Below, piece by piece: positions 45,855 to 55,035 of a stretch of 64,000 bases of DNA. The notes below the pieces were generated by a model. The model worked only from the letters and a program-made list of their open reading frames with translations, ran no database searches and had not been told where the DNA came from. The stretch spans positions 62,001 to 126,000 of the forward strand of contig NZ_WJIC01000001.1 of NCBI RefSeq assembly GCF_009649815.1. Reading direction: 5' to 3'. The DNA comes from Nocardia sp. SYP-A9097 (GTDB taxonomy: Bacteria; Actinomycetota; Actinomycetes; Mycobacteriales; Mycobacteriaceae). The stretch's first letter is position 1. Each line of letters starts with the position of its first letter. A program made the position numbers and the translations under genes.

Positions 45855-48008
45855 CTACTTACGCAGCGAGGCCGGAACCTCGAAACGCTCGCCGAACTTG
45901 GCGGCCAACTCGTCCGCGCGAGCGACGAAGCCGGCGGTGCCACCCGGGTAGCCGACGATGAACTGGTGCACGCCACCGGTCCAGGCCGGGTAACCGATAC
46001 CGAAGATCGAACCGATGTTCGCGTCGGCGGTGGTGGTCAGCACACCCTCGTCGAAGCACTTCTGGGTCTCGATGGCCTCGATGAACAGCATGCGGTCCTT
46101 GAGGTCCTGCAGGGTGACGCCCGCGGGCAGCTCACGCTGGGAACCGAAGGTCTCGCGCAGGCCCTCCCAGATACCGGCGGTCTTGCCGTCGACATAGTTG
46201 TAGAAACCGGCGCCGGCGGCCTTGCCCTTGCGGTCGAACTTGTCGATCATCGTGTCGATGATGCGACCCGACGCCAGGGACGCGGCCGAGATGACCTTGC
46301 CCTCGGTCTCGGCGGCCGCCAGGGTCTCCTTGAAGATCTTGTTCATGGTCTCGAAGTTGAGCTCATCGCTCAGCTTCAGCGGCGCGGCCGGGTAGCCCGC
46401 CTGCAGACCGGCCTGCTCGATGGTCGCCGGATCGATGTTCTCCTCGAGCATCATGATGGCCTCGTTGATGAACGTGCCGATGACGCGAGAGGTGAAGAAG
46501 CCGCGGCTGTCGTTGACCACGATCGGGGTCTTGCGGATCGCCAGGGTGTAGTCGTACACGCGAGCCAGCGCCTCGTCGGAGGTCTTCTCGCCCTTGATGA
46601 TCTCGACCAGCGGCATCTTGTCCACGGGGGAGAAGAAGTGGATGCCGATGAAGTCCTCGGACCGCTTAACACCATTGGCCAGCAGGGTGATCGGCAGGGT
46701 CGAGGTGTTCGAGCCGAGCAGCGCGTCGGCGTCGACAATGTCCTCGATCTCCTGGAAGACCGCGTTCTTGAGCTCGGGCTTCTCGAAGACGGCCTCGATC
46801 ACGAAGTCGACACCGGCGAAGTCGGCGGCATCGGCGGTCGGGGTGATCTTGGCGAGCAGCGCGGCCGACTTCTCCGCGGTGGTCTTGCCACGCGAGAGTG
46901 CCTTCTCCTCGATCTTCTCCGAGTAGTTCTTGCCGCGGTTGGCCGCCTCGATGGTGACGTCCTTCAGCACGACCTCGTAACCGGCCTTGGCGGAGACGTA
47001 CGCGATGCCCGCGCCCATCATGCCCGCGCCGACGACGCCGATCTTCTTGATCTCACGCTTGGGCACGTCCTTGGGACGCGAACCACCGTTGTTGATCGAC
47101 TGCAGATCGAAGAAGAACGCCTGGATCATGTTCTTCGCGACCGGGCCGGTCAGCAGCGAGACGAAGTAGCGCGACTCGATCAGCGACGCGTTGTCGAAAT
47201 CGACCTGCGCGCCCTCGACCGCGGCGGCCATGATGGCCTGCGGCGCCGGCATGTTCTGGCCCTTGAGCTGCTTGCGCAGGTTGGCCGGGAACGCCGGGAG
47301 GTTGGCGGCGAGCGCCGGGGTGGTCGGGGTGCCGCCGGGGATCTTGTAGCCCTTGACATCCCAGGGCTGCACGCCCTTGTCCGGGTTGGCCTTGATCCAC
47401 GCCTTCGCGGCCGGAACCAGCTCCTCGATCGAGCCGACGACCTCGTTGATCAGACCGGTGGCCTTGGCCTTGGCCGGGGTGAACTTGTTGCCCTGCAACA
47501 GCACACCCATCAGGCCGTTGGCGATGCCCAGCATGCGGGTGATGCGGGTGACACCGCCACCGGCCGGGAGCAGGCCGAGGGAGACCTCGGGCAGGCCCAG
47601 CTGCACACCCTTCACGTCCGCGGCGATGCGGTAGTGGGTGGCCAGGGTGATCTCCAGGCCGCCACCGAGGGCAGCACCGTTGATCGCGGAGACGACCGGC
47701 TTGCCCAGCTTCTCCAGGCGACGCAGGTCACCCTTGATATTGCCGAGCTCCTCCATGATGTCCGCCGCGTTCTCCGGCGTGGTCTTCATCATGTTCTTCA
47801 GGTCGCCGCCGGCGAAGAAGGTCTTCTTGCCGGAGGTGATGACGACACCGGTGATGTCGTCCTTCTCGGCCTCCAGGCGATCGACGGTCGCCTTCATGGA
47901 GTCCTTGTACAGCTGGTTCATGGTGTTGGCGCCCTGGTTGGGGTCGTCCATGGTCAGCACGACGATGCCGTCGGCGTCCTTTTCCCAGCCGATCATGTTC
48001 TCAGTCAT
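45855..48008 (-). CDS. fadB: Fatty acid oxidation multienzyme complex, alpha subunit
   Basis: Bifunctional enoyl-CoA hydratase / 3-hydroxyacyl-CoA dehydrogenase of 717 residues, near the ~720 of mycobacterial FadB. The N-terminal crotonase half has INGAALGGGLEITLATHYRI and LPEVSLGLLPAGGGVTRITR with the catalytic Glu. The C-terminal half has the NAD motif KIGVVGAGMMGAGIAYVSAK, then LGSNTSTLPITLLANG, DFIGIHFFSPVDKMPLVEII with the catalytic His, and VNDSRGFFTSRVIGTFINEA. It follows fadA by 36 bases on the same strand, so both are made from one transcript. Together they carry out the last three steps of beta-oxidation. Confidence 0.96.
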   Translation of the reverse strand: MTENMIGWEKDADGIVVLTMDDPNQGANTMNQLYKDSMKATVDRLEAEKDDITGVVITSGKKTFFAGGDLKNMMKTTPENAADIMEELGNIKGDLRRLEKLGKPVVSAINGAALGGGLEITLATHYRIAADVKGVQLGLPEVSLGLLPAGGGVTRITRMLGIANGLMGVLLQGNKFTPAKAKATGLINEVVGSIEELVPAAKAWIKANPDKGVQPWDVKGYKIPGGTPTTPALAANLPAFPANLRKQLKGQNMPAPQAIMAAAVEGAQVDFDNASLIESRYFVSLLTGPVAKNMIQAFFFDLQSINNGGSRPKDVPKREIKKIGVVGAGMMGAGIAYVSAKAGYEVVLKDVTIEAANRGKNYSEKIEEKALSRGKTTAEKSAALLAKITPTADAADFAGVDFVIEAVFEKPELKNAVFQEIEDIVDADALLGSNTSTLPITLLANGVKRSEDFIGIHFFSPVDKMPLVEIIKGEKTSDEALARVYDYTLAIRKTPIVVNDSRGFFTSRVIGTFINEAIMMLEENIDPATIEQAGLQAGYPAAPLKLSDELNFETMNKIFKETLAAAETEGKVISAASLASGRIIDTMIDKFDRKGKAAGAGFYNYVDGKTAGIWEGLRETFGSQRELPAGVTLQDLKDRMLFIEAIETQKCFDEGVLTTTADANIGSIFGIGYPAWTGGVHQFIVGYPGGTAGFVARADELAAKFGERFEVPASLRK

Positions 48009-48044
48009 AGTTTTTGGTTCTCCTCGAGAAAAAGTCGGTGGGCG

Positions 48045-49256
48045 TTAGACGCGCTCGATGATGGTGGCAACACCCATGCCGCCGCCGATGCACAGGGTGA
48101 TCAGGCCGTAGCGGGCATTGCGACGGTGCAGCTCGTCCACCACGGTGCCGGTGATCATCGCGCCGGTGGCGCCGAGCGGGTGGCCCATCGCGATGGCGCC
48201 GCCGTTGACGTTCAGCTTCTCGTCCGGGATCTGCAGATCCTTCTGGAACTTCAGCACGACGGAGGCGAACGCCTCGTTGATCTCGTAGAGGTCGATGTCC
48301 TCACGCTTCAGGCCCGCCTTGGCGAGAGCCTTCTCCGCGGCCGGGGTCGGGCCGGTCAGCATGATGGTGGCATCCGCACCGGAGGTGCCGGTCGCGACGA
48401 TGCGGGCACGCGGGGTCAGACCCGAAGCGGCGCCGGCCTCTTCGGAGCCGACGAGCACCATGGCGGCGCCGTCGACGATGCCCGAGGAGTTACCGCCGTG
48501 GTGCACGTGGTTGATGGACTCGACGTAGGTGTAGCGCTGCATGGCCACCGCGTCGAAGCCACCCATCTCACCGATACCGGCGAAGGCCGGGTTCAGCTTG
48601 CCGAGGTCGGCGGCGGTGGTGCCGGGGCGCATGTGCTCGTCGGTGTCCAGCACGGTCAGACCGTTGATGTCCTTGACCGGGACGACCGAGTTCGCGAAAT
48701 AGCCGTTCTTCCAGGCGTTTTCGGCCAGGTTCTGCGAGCGCACGGCGTAGGCGTCGACATCGTCGCGGGTGAAGCCCTCGATGGTGGCGATCAGGTCGGC
48801 CGAAATGCCCTGCGGGACAATGTAAGCCTCGTAGCTGGTCTTCGGGTCCATGAACATGGCGCCGCCGTCGGAGCCCATCGGCACGCGGGACATGGACTCG
48901 ACGCCACCGGCGATGACCAGGTCATCGAAGCCGGAGCGGACCTTCTGCGCGGCCAGGTTCACGGCCTCGAGGCCGGAGGCGCAGAAGCGGTTGATCTGGA
49001 AGCCACCGACGGTGTCGGGCAGCTTGGCGGTGAGCACGGTGGTGCGAGCGATATCGGCGCCCTGATCACCCACGGGGGAGACGACACCCAGGATGATGTC
49101 CGAGATCCGATCCTCTTCGAGGTTCGGAAAGCGCTTCCGCAGCTCCTCGACCAGACCGGTGGTCAGGTCGATCGGCTTGACCGAATGCAGCGACCCGTTC
49201 CGGTTGCGGCCGCGCGGGGTGCGGATGGCCTCGTAAATGTAGGCCTCTGTGGTCAT
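48045..49256 (-). CDS. fadA: Acetyl-CoA acyltransferase (thiolase), beta subunit
   Basis: Degradative thiolase of 403 residues that cleaves 3-ketoacyl-CoA. The nucleophile lies in [19 protein letters not shown] (Cys). The second conserved block is [20 protein letters not shown] (His), and the last is [17 protein letters not shown] (Cys acting as general acid). The start [17 protein letters not shown] is typical. It is the first gene of fadA-fadB; a promoter with TTAACC and TACTAT lies 110-140 bases upstream. The pair probably serves general fatty-acid degradation; nothing here points to cholesterol side-chain specificity. Confidence 0.96.
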   Translation of the reverse strand: MTTEAYIYEAIRTPRGRNRNGSLHSVKPIDLTTGLVEELRKRFPNLEEDRISDIILGVVSPVGDQGADIARTTVLTAKLPDTVGGFQINRFCASGLEAVNLAAQKVRSGFDDLVIAGGVESMSRVPMGSDGGAMFMDPKTSYEAYIVPQGISADLIATIEGFTRDDVDAYAVRSQNLAENAWKNGYFANSVVPVKDINGLTVLDTDEHMRPGTTAADLGKLNPAFAGIGEMGGFDAVAMQRYTYVESINHVHHGGNSSGIVDGAAMVLVGSEEAGAASGLTPRARIVATGTSGADATIMLTGPTPAAEKALAKAGLKREDIDLYEINEAFASVVLKFQKDLQIPDEKLNVNGGAIAMGHPLGATGAMITGTVVDELHRRNARYGLITLCIGGGMGVATIIERV

Positions 49257-49366
49257 ATCGGAGTTTTTCCTTCCGTAATGTGCGCCGACACCGCGTTGTG
49301 CGGGGCGACCGCGGGCAACCTCACCGATCGGCCTCTCGACCGACCGCTACTCACGGCCACCCGATC

Positions 49367-49396
49367 ATAGTACCGCCCGATGCGAACTCCGGTTAA
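49367..49396 (-). promoter_or_regulatory. Probable promoter of fadA-fadB
   Basis: On the minus strand TTAACC (complement of 49391-49396) and TACTAT (complement of 49367-49372) are 18 bases apart, a reasonable sigma-70-type match in a GC-rich genome. They lie 110-140 bases before the fadA ATG. The leader of about 100 bases has no obvious structure. Confidence 0.45.
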
Positions 49397-49421
49397 CTTA
49401 ATGCGACTCACAGGGCAACTG

Positions 49422-52373
49422 TCAACCCTCCAGCGGAGTAGCCCCCAATTCGGACCGCAAGAGTTCCAAGGCCACATCATCAGGGTCGCGGCGCTCCTCG
49501 GCGGGGATCGGAACCGCCGCGGCGGCCAGTAGCTCGCGCTCCTCCTCCGCCGTAGTAGCAGGTGGGACGCCGTCATAACCTACTGGCGAGTAGTCCGAGG
49601 GCCCCGGGTCGTCCGGATAGTCCGGCCCGTCAGGCAGCGGAATATCGTCCTCCGGGGGTGCGTTGCGCACCGCCGCAGCACTCGGCCGCACATAAGATTC
49701 CGCCGCCGGTGCGGGCTCCGCGACCGCCGTGCCCGAACCACTCGCCGACGCGATACCCGCACTCGGCGCACTCACGTTCGCGGCGGAGTCACCGGCCGCC
49801 CCATCCGATGAGCCACCGCTCGGCGCCGGGCTCCCCCAAGCCACCGGTGCCGCCACGGTGGTGGCGGCCACACTCGCCGCACCCTTGGCCTGACTCGGCC
49901 GGGAGAACTTGGCCGCGACCTTCTTCGGGGCCGCGCCCGCACCGGCAGGCCCCTTCCCCGCCGCACCGGCACTCCCCTGCGGGGCAGCGGGCGCGCCCCC
50001 ACCCCCCACTTCCCACTTCACGTCATGTTCGCGCCCGAGCACCGCCTTGACCGCCGACCGCACCGCATCCAAGTTCTGCGGTTGCGACAACCGCTGCGCC
50101 AGCGGTGCGTGCTGATGCGCGAAGACAATCGTCCCGCCCTCGAGCCGCGACACCGAAGCCCCGGAGAGCAGCGCCTGAACCGCGGCCCCGAACTCCCGCA
50201 CCTTGGCCCGAATATCCGCCCAGGCGGCTTCGATCTCCCGCAGCACATCATCGGAATCTGCCGCACCAGGCACCGCGACCGCCGCAGACTCAGCAGCAGG
50301 TTCCGGTGTGGCAACAGGTTCCGGCGCAACGGCGGGTTCCGAATCGACCACCGCACTCGCCACCGCCCATACGGGCTCACCACCCACGGCCGCACCGGTC
50401 ACGGCGGCAGTATCGCCGGTCGCGGCTACCGCGCCCGTGGCCTCGGCCTCGGCTGCGAACCGGGCAGCGACCTCGGAAACGGTTGCCGCACCGCCGGATT
50501 CCCCCGAGAACGCGAACGCGGGCACCGGATCATCCGCCGATTCGGCATCGGACGCGTCGATATCCGCGCCGAGCGCCATCTGATCCGGATCGATTTCGAC
50601 GTCGTCGAGGACAGCAGCCGGCGACGCGCCTCCGACCGACCCCGCGGAGATACCCGAATCACCCTGCGAGGCAGCGACTTCGACCGGCTGCGCGGAAGTT
50701 TCCACACTCGACACGGCGGTGACCGGCGCGGCCGCAGGAGCGTCACTCTCGACCTGCGCGAACTCGACCGGTGCGGTCGACGCGGTATCGACCACGGAAA
50801 TCGGCTGCGGCACTGCCGCTTCCACACCCGCCGCAGCGGCATCCGGTGCGGCGTCGCTGAGCGGGACGCGCGCGGCGGACATCTCTGGCGGGCGCACCGC
50901 TGCGACCGGGGCGTGCGCTGACGAATCAGCATGTGGCGCAGCGGTTGTGGAAGCTTCCGGCACCGGGGGCACGACCGGTTGCTGCGGCGCGGCGGGCGCT
51001 GCCTGTTGCGGTGAGGTTGGCGCTTGTTGCTGCTGGGGTGTGGTGGGAGTGGTTGGACCGCCTCGGGTTCCGCGCAGGGCGGCGAGAGCCTCCGCGCCGC
51101 GGCGGCGGGGGGCTCCCGAGGCGTCGACGGCCGGAGCGGGAGCAGCAGCGGGCGGGGTGGAGACGGCTTGTCCGGTGGCGGCGACCGGTGCGGCGGATTG
51201 GGCGGGGGGTATGGCGCCGCCGGACATGCGGCGCTCGAGGGTTTCGAGGCGTTGCAGGGTGGCGGTTTCGGCGTCGGAGGCGGCGGGCAGCAGCATGCGG
51301 GCAGCGACCACCTCGAGGAGCAGGCGGGGGGCTGTCGCGCCGCGCATGTCACCGAGGCCCTCGTGCAGGAGTTCGGCGTGGCGGGCCAGGGTGGCGGGGC
51401 CGAGGCGGGCGGCCTGGTCCTGCATGCGGGCTATGACGTCGCCGGGGCCGGTGACCAGGTTGCGTTCGGTGGCGTCGGGGACGGCGCGCAGCAGGATGAG
51501 GTCGCGGAGGCGTTCGAGGAGGTCGGTGGCGAAGCGGCGGGGGTCGTGGCCCGCCTCGACCACGCGGTCGATGGTGCCGAACAGGGCCGCGCCGTCGGAG
51601 TTCGCCAGGGCGTCCACCGCGTCGTCGATGAGCGCGACATCGGTGACACCGAGCAGGGAGACGGCCCGGGGGTAGGTGACGCCTTCGGGGCCCGCGCCCG
51701 CGAGGAGCTGGTCCAGCACGCTGAGGCTGTCGCGGGGCGAACCGCCGCCCGCGCGAATCACCAAGGGGTACACCGACTCTTCGACCTCGACGTGTTCCTG
51801 GTCGCAGATCTTGCCGAGCAGGCCGCGCATGGTGGCGGGCGGCAGCAGCCGGAAGGGGTAGTGGTGGGTGCGCGAGCGGATGGTGGGGAGCACCTTCTCC
51901 GGCTCGGTGGTGGCGAAGACGAAGATCAGGTGGGCGGGCGGCTCTTCGACGATCTTGAGCAGCGCGTTGAAGCCCGCGGTGGTGACCATGTGCGCCTCGT
52001 CGACGATGAAGACGCGGTAGCGGGATTCGGCGGGCGCGTAGAAGGCGCGGTCGCGGAGTTCGCGGGTGTCGTCGACGCCACCGTGGCTCGCGGCGTCGAG
52101 TTCGATGACATCGAGATTGCCGGACCCGCCGGGGCCCAGCGCCACACAGGACGAGCACACCCCGCACGGGGTGGAGGTCGGCCCCTCCACACAGTTGAGT
52201 GAGCGCGCGAGAATCCGCGCGGAGGAGGTCTTACCGCAGCCGCGCGGGCCGGAGAACAGATAGGCATGACTGATCCGCCCGGTGTCGAGCGCGATGCTCA
52301 GGGGGTCGGTGACGTGCTCCTGCCCCACAACTTCAGCGAACGTTGCCGGTCGGTACTTCCGGTACAGAGCCAC
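49422..52373 (-). CDS. dnaX: DNA polymerase III subunit gamma/tau with very long linker
   Basis: Clamp-loader ATPase of about 983 residues. The conserved core begins MALYRKYRPATFAEVVGQEH. It has Walker A GPRGCGKT (42-49), a four-Cys zinc module at Cys61, 70, 73 and 76, the DEAH-type VFIDVEAHM variant region (YRVFIVDEAHMVTTAGFNAL) and sensor PTIRSRTHHYPFRLLPP. After about residue 390 comes a ~400-residue Ala/Pro/Thr/Gln-rich low-complexity linker. The tau-like C-terminal part starts near DVLREIEAAWADIRAKVREF. M. tuberculosis DnaX is about 578 residues, so the linker is greatly expanded. GTG 52373 is chosen because MALYRKYRP is the family start. Confidence 0.93.
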   Translation of the reverse strand: MALYRKYRPATFAEVVGQEHVTDPLSIALDTGRISHAYLFSGPRGCGKTSSARILARSLNCVEGPTSTPCGVCSSCVALGPGGSGNLDVIELDAASHGGVDDTRELRDRAFYAPAESRYRVFIVDEAHMVTTAGFNALLKIVEEPPAHLIFVFATTEPEKVLPTIRSRTHHYPFRLLPPATMRGLLGKICDQEHVEVEESVYPLVIRAGGGSPRDSLSVLDQLLAGAGPEGVTYPRAVSLLGVTDVALIDDAVDALANSDGAALFGTIDRVVEAGHDPRRFATDLLERLRDLILLRAVPDATERNLVTGPGDVIARMQDQAARLGPATLARHAELLHEGLGDMRGATAPRLLLEVVAARMLLPAASDAETATLQRLETLERRMSGGAIPPAQSAAPVAATGQAVSTPPAAAPAPAVDASGAPRRRGAEALAALRGTRGGPTTPTTPQQQQAPTSPQQAAPAAPQQPVVPPVPEASTTAAPHADSSAHAPVAAVRPPEMSAARVPLSDAAPDAAAAGVEAAVPQPISVVDTASTAPVEFAQVESDAPAAAPVTAVSSVETSAQPVEVAASQGDSGISAGSVGGASPAAVLDDVEIDPDQMALGADIDASDAESADDPVPAFAFSGESGGAATVSEVAARFAAEAEATGAVAATGDTAAVTGAAVGGEPVWAVASAVVDSEPAVAPEPVATPEPAAESAAVAVPGAADSDDVLREIEAAWADIRAKVREFGAAVQALLSGASVSRLEGGTIVFAHQHAPLAQRLSQPQNLDAVRSAVKAVLGREHDVKWEVGGGGAPAAPQGSAGAAGKGPAGAGAAPKKVAAKFSRPSQAKGAASVAATTVAAPVAWGSPAPSGGSSDGAAGDSAANVSAPSAGIASASGSGTAVAEPAPAAESYVRPSAAAVRNAPPEDDIPLPDGPDYPDDPGPSDYSPVGYDGVPPATTAEEERELLAAAAVPIPAEERRDPDDVALELLRSELGATPLEG

Positions 52374-52684
52374 GGCCACGAGGGTACCGAGTACCCCCGA
52401 CATCGAACGATTCACTGCCCGCGCGGCTACCGATGCGCCCGATTCCGCCACTCCCGCGCGTCAAACTGTGCGTTATGTCACATCCAGTCCGGATGCCCGT
52501 TCGATACCGACCGGACTGAACCCGATGCGGGTCCTACCCCCGAGCAAATTCTTGGCGTGGGTGTCCAGGGGAGATAGCCGGACGCTACCTACGTCGAAGA
52601 TCGCCATTTACGGATGTGTGTTCGGTTTCAACTCCGCAGACCGGACATAACGATCCCATCACCCCATGCAGCAAGATCGCAATC

Positions 52685-52724
52685 GTTTGGCTACCGTGGA
52701 CATCGGCAACTTCGGTAGCCAAAC
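52685..52724 (+). repeat. Perfect 12-bp inverted repeat upstream of the 277-residue gene
   Basis: GTTTGGCTACCG (52685-52696) and CGGTAGCCAAAC (52713-52724) are exact complements with a 16-base spacer. The element lies in the 428-base gap 52374-52801 between the divergent dnaX and the 277-residue gene. A 12-bp exact dyad is unlikely by chance. It could be a protein operator or an RNA hairpin in the 5' leader. No other gene is visible in the gap. Confidence 0.75.
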
Positions 52725-52732
52725 CTTCATCA

Positions 52733-52777
52733 GGTTGGTGGCCCCGGCCGGTCCCTCATCCCGACCGGGGCACAACC
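52733..52777 (+). other. Second leader hairpin before the 277-residue gene
   Basis: The stem GCCCCGG/CCGGGGC, extended outward by GGTTG/CAACC with two bulged G residues, closes a 17-base loop. It starts nine bases after the 12-bp inverted repeat and ends about ten bases before the GGAGG ribosome site. Together the two form a tandem structured 5' region. A terminator for readthrough or a regulatory leader are both possible. Confidence 0.5.
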
Positions 52778-52801
52778 AAATTTCTTTGGAGGAACGCCCA
52801 A

Positions 52802-53635
52802 GTGCCGTCGCACGACGACATCGCAGAAGCCTGGCTCTCCAGCACCGAGTTCGCCGGTGATCTCGCCGCGGTCGGATTGCTCAGTCGAGCCATCAGCCCA
52901 CAGAACTACGACATCAAGCGTGATTCGCTACCGGTGTCTGCCGCCGCCGATCCGGCGACCGCGGGCGCCATTCTGGAGCTGCTGCAGCGCGGTCAGGTGC
53001 CGACGCTGGCGGCCATTCAGACCCTCATCGTGCAGAACGATATGCGCGCCGAGGCCGAGCGCATCGAACGTCTGGGCCGCCGCGCCCAGCGCAGTGTCGA
53101 CGATTTCGGCCGGGTGCTGGCCAAGCTCACCGACGAGTACTGGATCGCGCACGGCACCGGGCCGACGCGCCGGGACATTCTGCTGTCGGAGCCGATCGTG
53201 GAGTTGATCCGGGATCGGGTGGGCGATATCGCGCCGACCGCGGTCAAGCATCTGTGGCTGATCGAGCGGGCGCAGCGCGCGGGCTGGATCGCCTATAACG
53301 CGACACCCCGATCCCTTTGCGCCGGAAGGCGTTTCCATGCCGCGCGGTTCGGTAATCGGGTGTCACTGCGCCCGGTGACCGCGATCGGCACGCTGGTGGC
53401 GGCGTATCTGCGCGATCAGGTGACCGAGCAGGGGCGTCCGCCGCGCTGGTCGGTGCTGGCGTATGAGCTGCGTGATGATCGCGGTCGCCGCGTGTTCAAC
53501 GACACAGCGGATGCCCGCGTACAGCAGCAGTGGCTGACCACGGCCGAGTGGGTGACCTTGGAAGAGGATCTGCCCGTGCCCGGACCGCGTGGAATGCGCG
53601 CGCTGTCGCGTAAAGGTAAAGAGCGGCGCGGCTGA
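52802..53635 (+). CDS. Hypothetical protein, possible winged-helix, 277 residues
   Basis: Not recognised. GTG start with GGAGGAACG nine bases upstream. The product starts MPSHDDIAEAWLSSTEFAGD, is largely helical, and holds an Arg/Glu-rich helix (MRAEAERIERLGRRAQRS). Residues about 110-180 (YWIAHGTGPTRRDILLSEPI, then VKHLWLIERAQRAGWIAYNA) look like a winged-helix DNA-binding region. It ends basic (RGMRALSRKGKERRG). No membrane segment or signal. The gene is divergent from dnaX and preceded by two structured elements; it is followed by the ammonium transporter but separated from it by nitrogen-type regulatory boxes. A transcription regulator that binds its own upstream dyad is a reasonable guess. 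Confidence 0.72.
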   Translation: MPSHDDIAEAWLSSTEFAGDLAAVGLLSRAISPQNYDIKRDSLPVSAAADPATAGAILELLQRGQVPTLAAIQTLIVQNDMRAEAERIERLGRRAQRSVDDFGRVLAKLTDEYWIAHGTGPTRRDILLSEPIVELIRDRVGDIAPTAVKHLWLIERAQRAGWIAYNATPRSLCAGRRFHAARFGNRVSLRPVTAIGTLVAAYLRDQVTEQGRPPRWSVLAYELRDDRGRRVFNDTADARVQQQWLTTAEWVTLEEDLPVPGPRGMRALSRKGKERRG

Positions 53636-53669
53636 GACTGTTACGTACAGGTATCCAATTCCTCATTTT

Positions 53670-53713
53670 CGTAACAGCGCGGAAACGTGAGTTTTCGGTA
53701 ACTTCCCTGCAAC
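53670..53713 (+). promoter_or_regulatory. Probable GlnR boxes upstream of amt
   Basis: Two copies of the actinobacterial GlnR pattern gnTnAC-N6-GaAAc are visible: CGTAAC-N6-GAAAC (53670-53686) and GGTAAC-N6-GCAAC (53697-53713). Each differs from the pattern at one position. Repeat spacing is 27 rather than 22 bases. They end 28 bases before the amt ATG. amt is a classical GlnR target, which supports the call. Confidence 0.6.
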
Positions 53714-53741
53714 GCGATAACGCGCGGAAGGAGTTACCCCC

Positions 53742-55031
53742 ATGAACATCGATCCGGCCGCTACGGCCTGGCTGCTCGCGGCCACGGCCATGGTGCTGCT
53801 CATGACGCCTGGCCTGGCGATTTTCTACGGCGGCATGGTGCGCTCCAGCGGTGTGCTGAACATGCTCATGATGAGTTTCATCTCGATTCCGCTGGTCACG
53901 GTGGCGTGGTTGGTGCTGGGATACAGTCTCGCGTTCGGTGATGACTCGGGTGGCGGACTCATCGGAAATCTCGGACATTTCGGACTTTCCGGAATTGATC
54001 CCACGACTGTGCACGCGGGCAGCGGAATTCCGGAACTGCTCTTCGTCACCTTCCAACTGACTTTCGCGATTCTGACCGTGGCACTGGTCAGCGGCGCGAT
54101 CGCGGACCGCGCGAAATTCTCCGCGTGGATGATCTTCGTACCGGTGTGGGCGCTCATTGTGTACGCGCCCATCGCGCACTGGGTGTGGACGCCGAATGGC
54201 TGGCTGGCCTCCTTCGGCACCCTCGATTACGCGGGTGGTCTGGTTGTCGAGATCGCCTCGGGCGCTTCGGCTCTGGCCATGGCGATCGTGCTGGGACCGC
54301 GCGTCGGCTTCAAGCTCGATGCCATGCGCCCGCATAATCTGCCGTTCGTCCTGCTGGGCGCGGGTCTGCTGTGGTTCGGCTGGTTCGGGTTCAATGCCGG
54401 TTCGGCCTTGGCGGCCAATGGAACCGCCGCGGCGGTCTTCCTCAATACGCTGGTGGCAGGCTGTCTGGGCATGCTGGGCTGGCTGATCGTGGAGCAGGTG
54501 CGCGATGGACGCCCGACCACGTTCGGTGCGGCGTCGGGTGCGGTGGCCGGTCTGGTCGCCATCACCCCGTCCTGCGGTTCGGTGAACACCATGGGCGCGC
54601 TCATCGTGGGACTCGTTGCGGGCACGGTGTGTTCGTTCGCGGTGGGCTGGAAGTTCAAGGGCGGCTACGACGATTCGCTCGATGTGGTGGGCGTGCACTT
54701 CGTCGGTGGCATTGTGGGCACGCTGCTCATCGGTTTCCTGGCGAATCGGGCCATGACGGGTGCGAACGGTCCCGAGGGGCTGCTGTACGGCGGTGGGCTC
54801 GGGCAGCTGGGTAAGCAGCTGGTGGGCGTTATCGCGGTGGCGGCGTTCGCTTTCGGTGTGTCGTTCGCGCTGGGCAAGGTGATCGACAAGACCATCGGAT
54901 TCCGGGTGAGCCGCGAGGAAGAGGTCTCCGGTATCGACTTCGCGCTGCATGCCGAGACCGCGTATGCCGAGGGCGTGCACGGGCACGGGCATCAGATCAA
55001 GCGGACCGGCGAAGGGCCCTTCGGGCACTGA
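53742..55031 (+). CDS. amt: Ammonium transporter (Amt) with Glu at the first twin-His position
   Basis: Integral membrane ammonium channel of 429 residues with eleven helices. Family blocks: AIFYGGMVRSSGVLNMLMMS, ADRAKFSAWMIFVPVWALIV, GAGLLWFGWFGFNAGSALAA and DVVGVHFVGGIVGTLLIGF. The pore His of the second half is His319. At the position of the first twin-His (E. coli H168) I read Glu170 (GGLVVEIASGASAL). That substitution is known in fungal Mep transporters and changes pH dependence. The C-tail is His-rich (GVHGHGHQIK). ATG with GGAAGGAGTT upstream. No glnK or glnD follows, so it is not in the usual amt-glnK-glnD operon. Probable GlnR boxes lie upstream. Confidence 0.93.
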   Translation: MNIDPAATAWLLAATAMVLLMTPGLAIFYGGMVRSSGVLNMLMMSFISIPLVTVAWLVLGYSLAFGDDSGGGLIGNLGHFGLSGIDPTTVHAGSGIPELLFVTFQLTFAILTVALVSGAIADRAKFSAWMIFVPVWALIVYAPIAHWVWTPNGWLASFGTLDYAGGLVVEIASGASALAMAIVLGPRVGFKLDAMRPHNLPFVLLGAGLLWFGWFGFNAGSALAANGTAAAVFLNTLVAGCLGMLGWLIVEQVRDGRPTTFGAASGAVAGLVAITPSCGSVNTMGALIVGLVAGTVCSFAVGWKFKGGYDDSLDVVGVHFVGGIVGTLLIGFLANRAMTGANGPEGLLYGGGLGQLGKQLVGVIAVAAFAFGVSFALGKVIDKTIGFRVSREEEVSGIDFALHAETAYAEGVHGHGHQIKRTGEGPFGH

Positions 55032-55035
55032 GCTC

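Noticed and set aside
45264..49370. Open frame of more than 1300 codons on the plus strand
   Set aside because: It lies antisense to fadA, fadB and the kinase start. Its composition (Leu/Gly/Asp/Val/His runs) is typical of the antisense frame of high-GC genes, and it has no recognisable domain.
52374..52801. Possible 4.5S/SRP RNA beside dnaX
   Set aside because: This RNA is often near dnaX in actinobacteria, but the conserved GGAAGGRAGCAGCC core is not present on either strand.
53496..55028. 510-codon open frame antisense to amt, rich in His/Arg/Glu
   Set aside because: Composition is the complement of membrane-helix codons in amt; no known domain.
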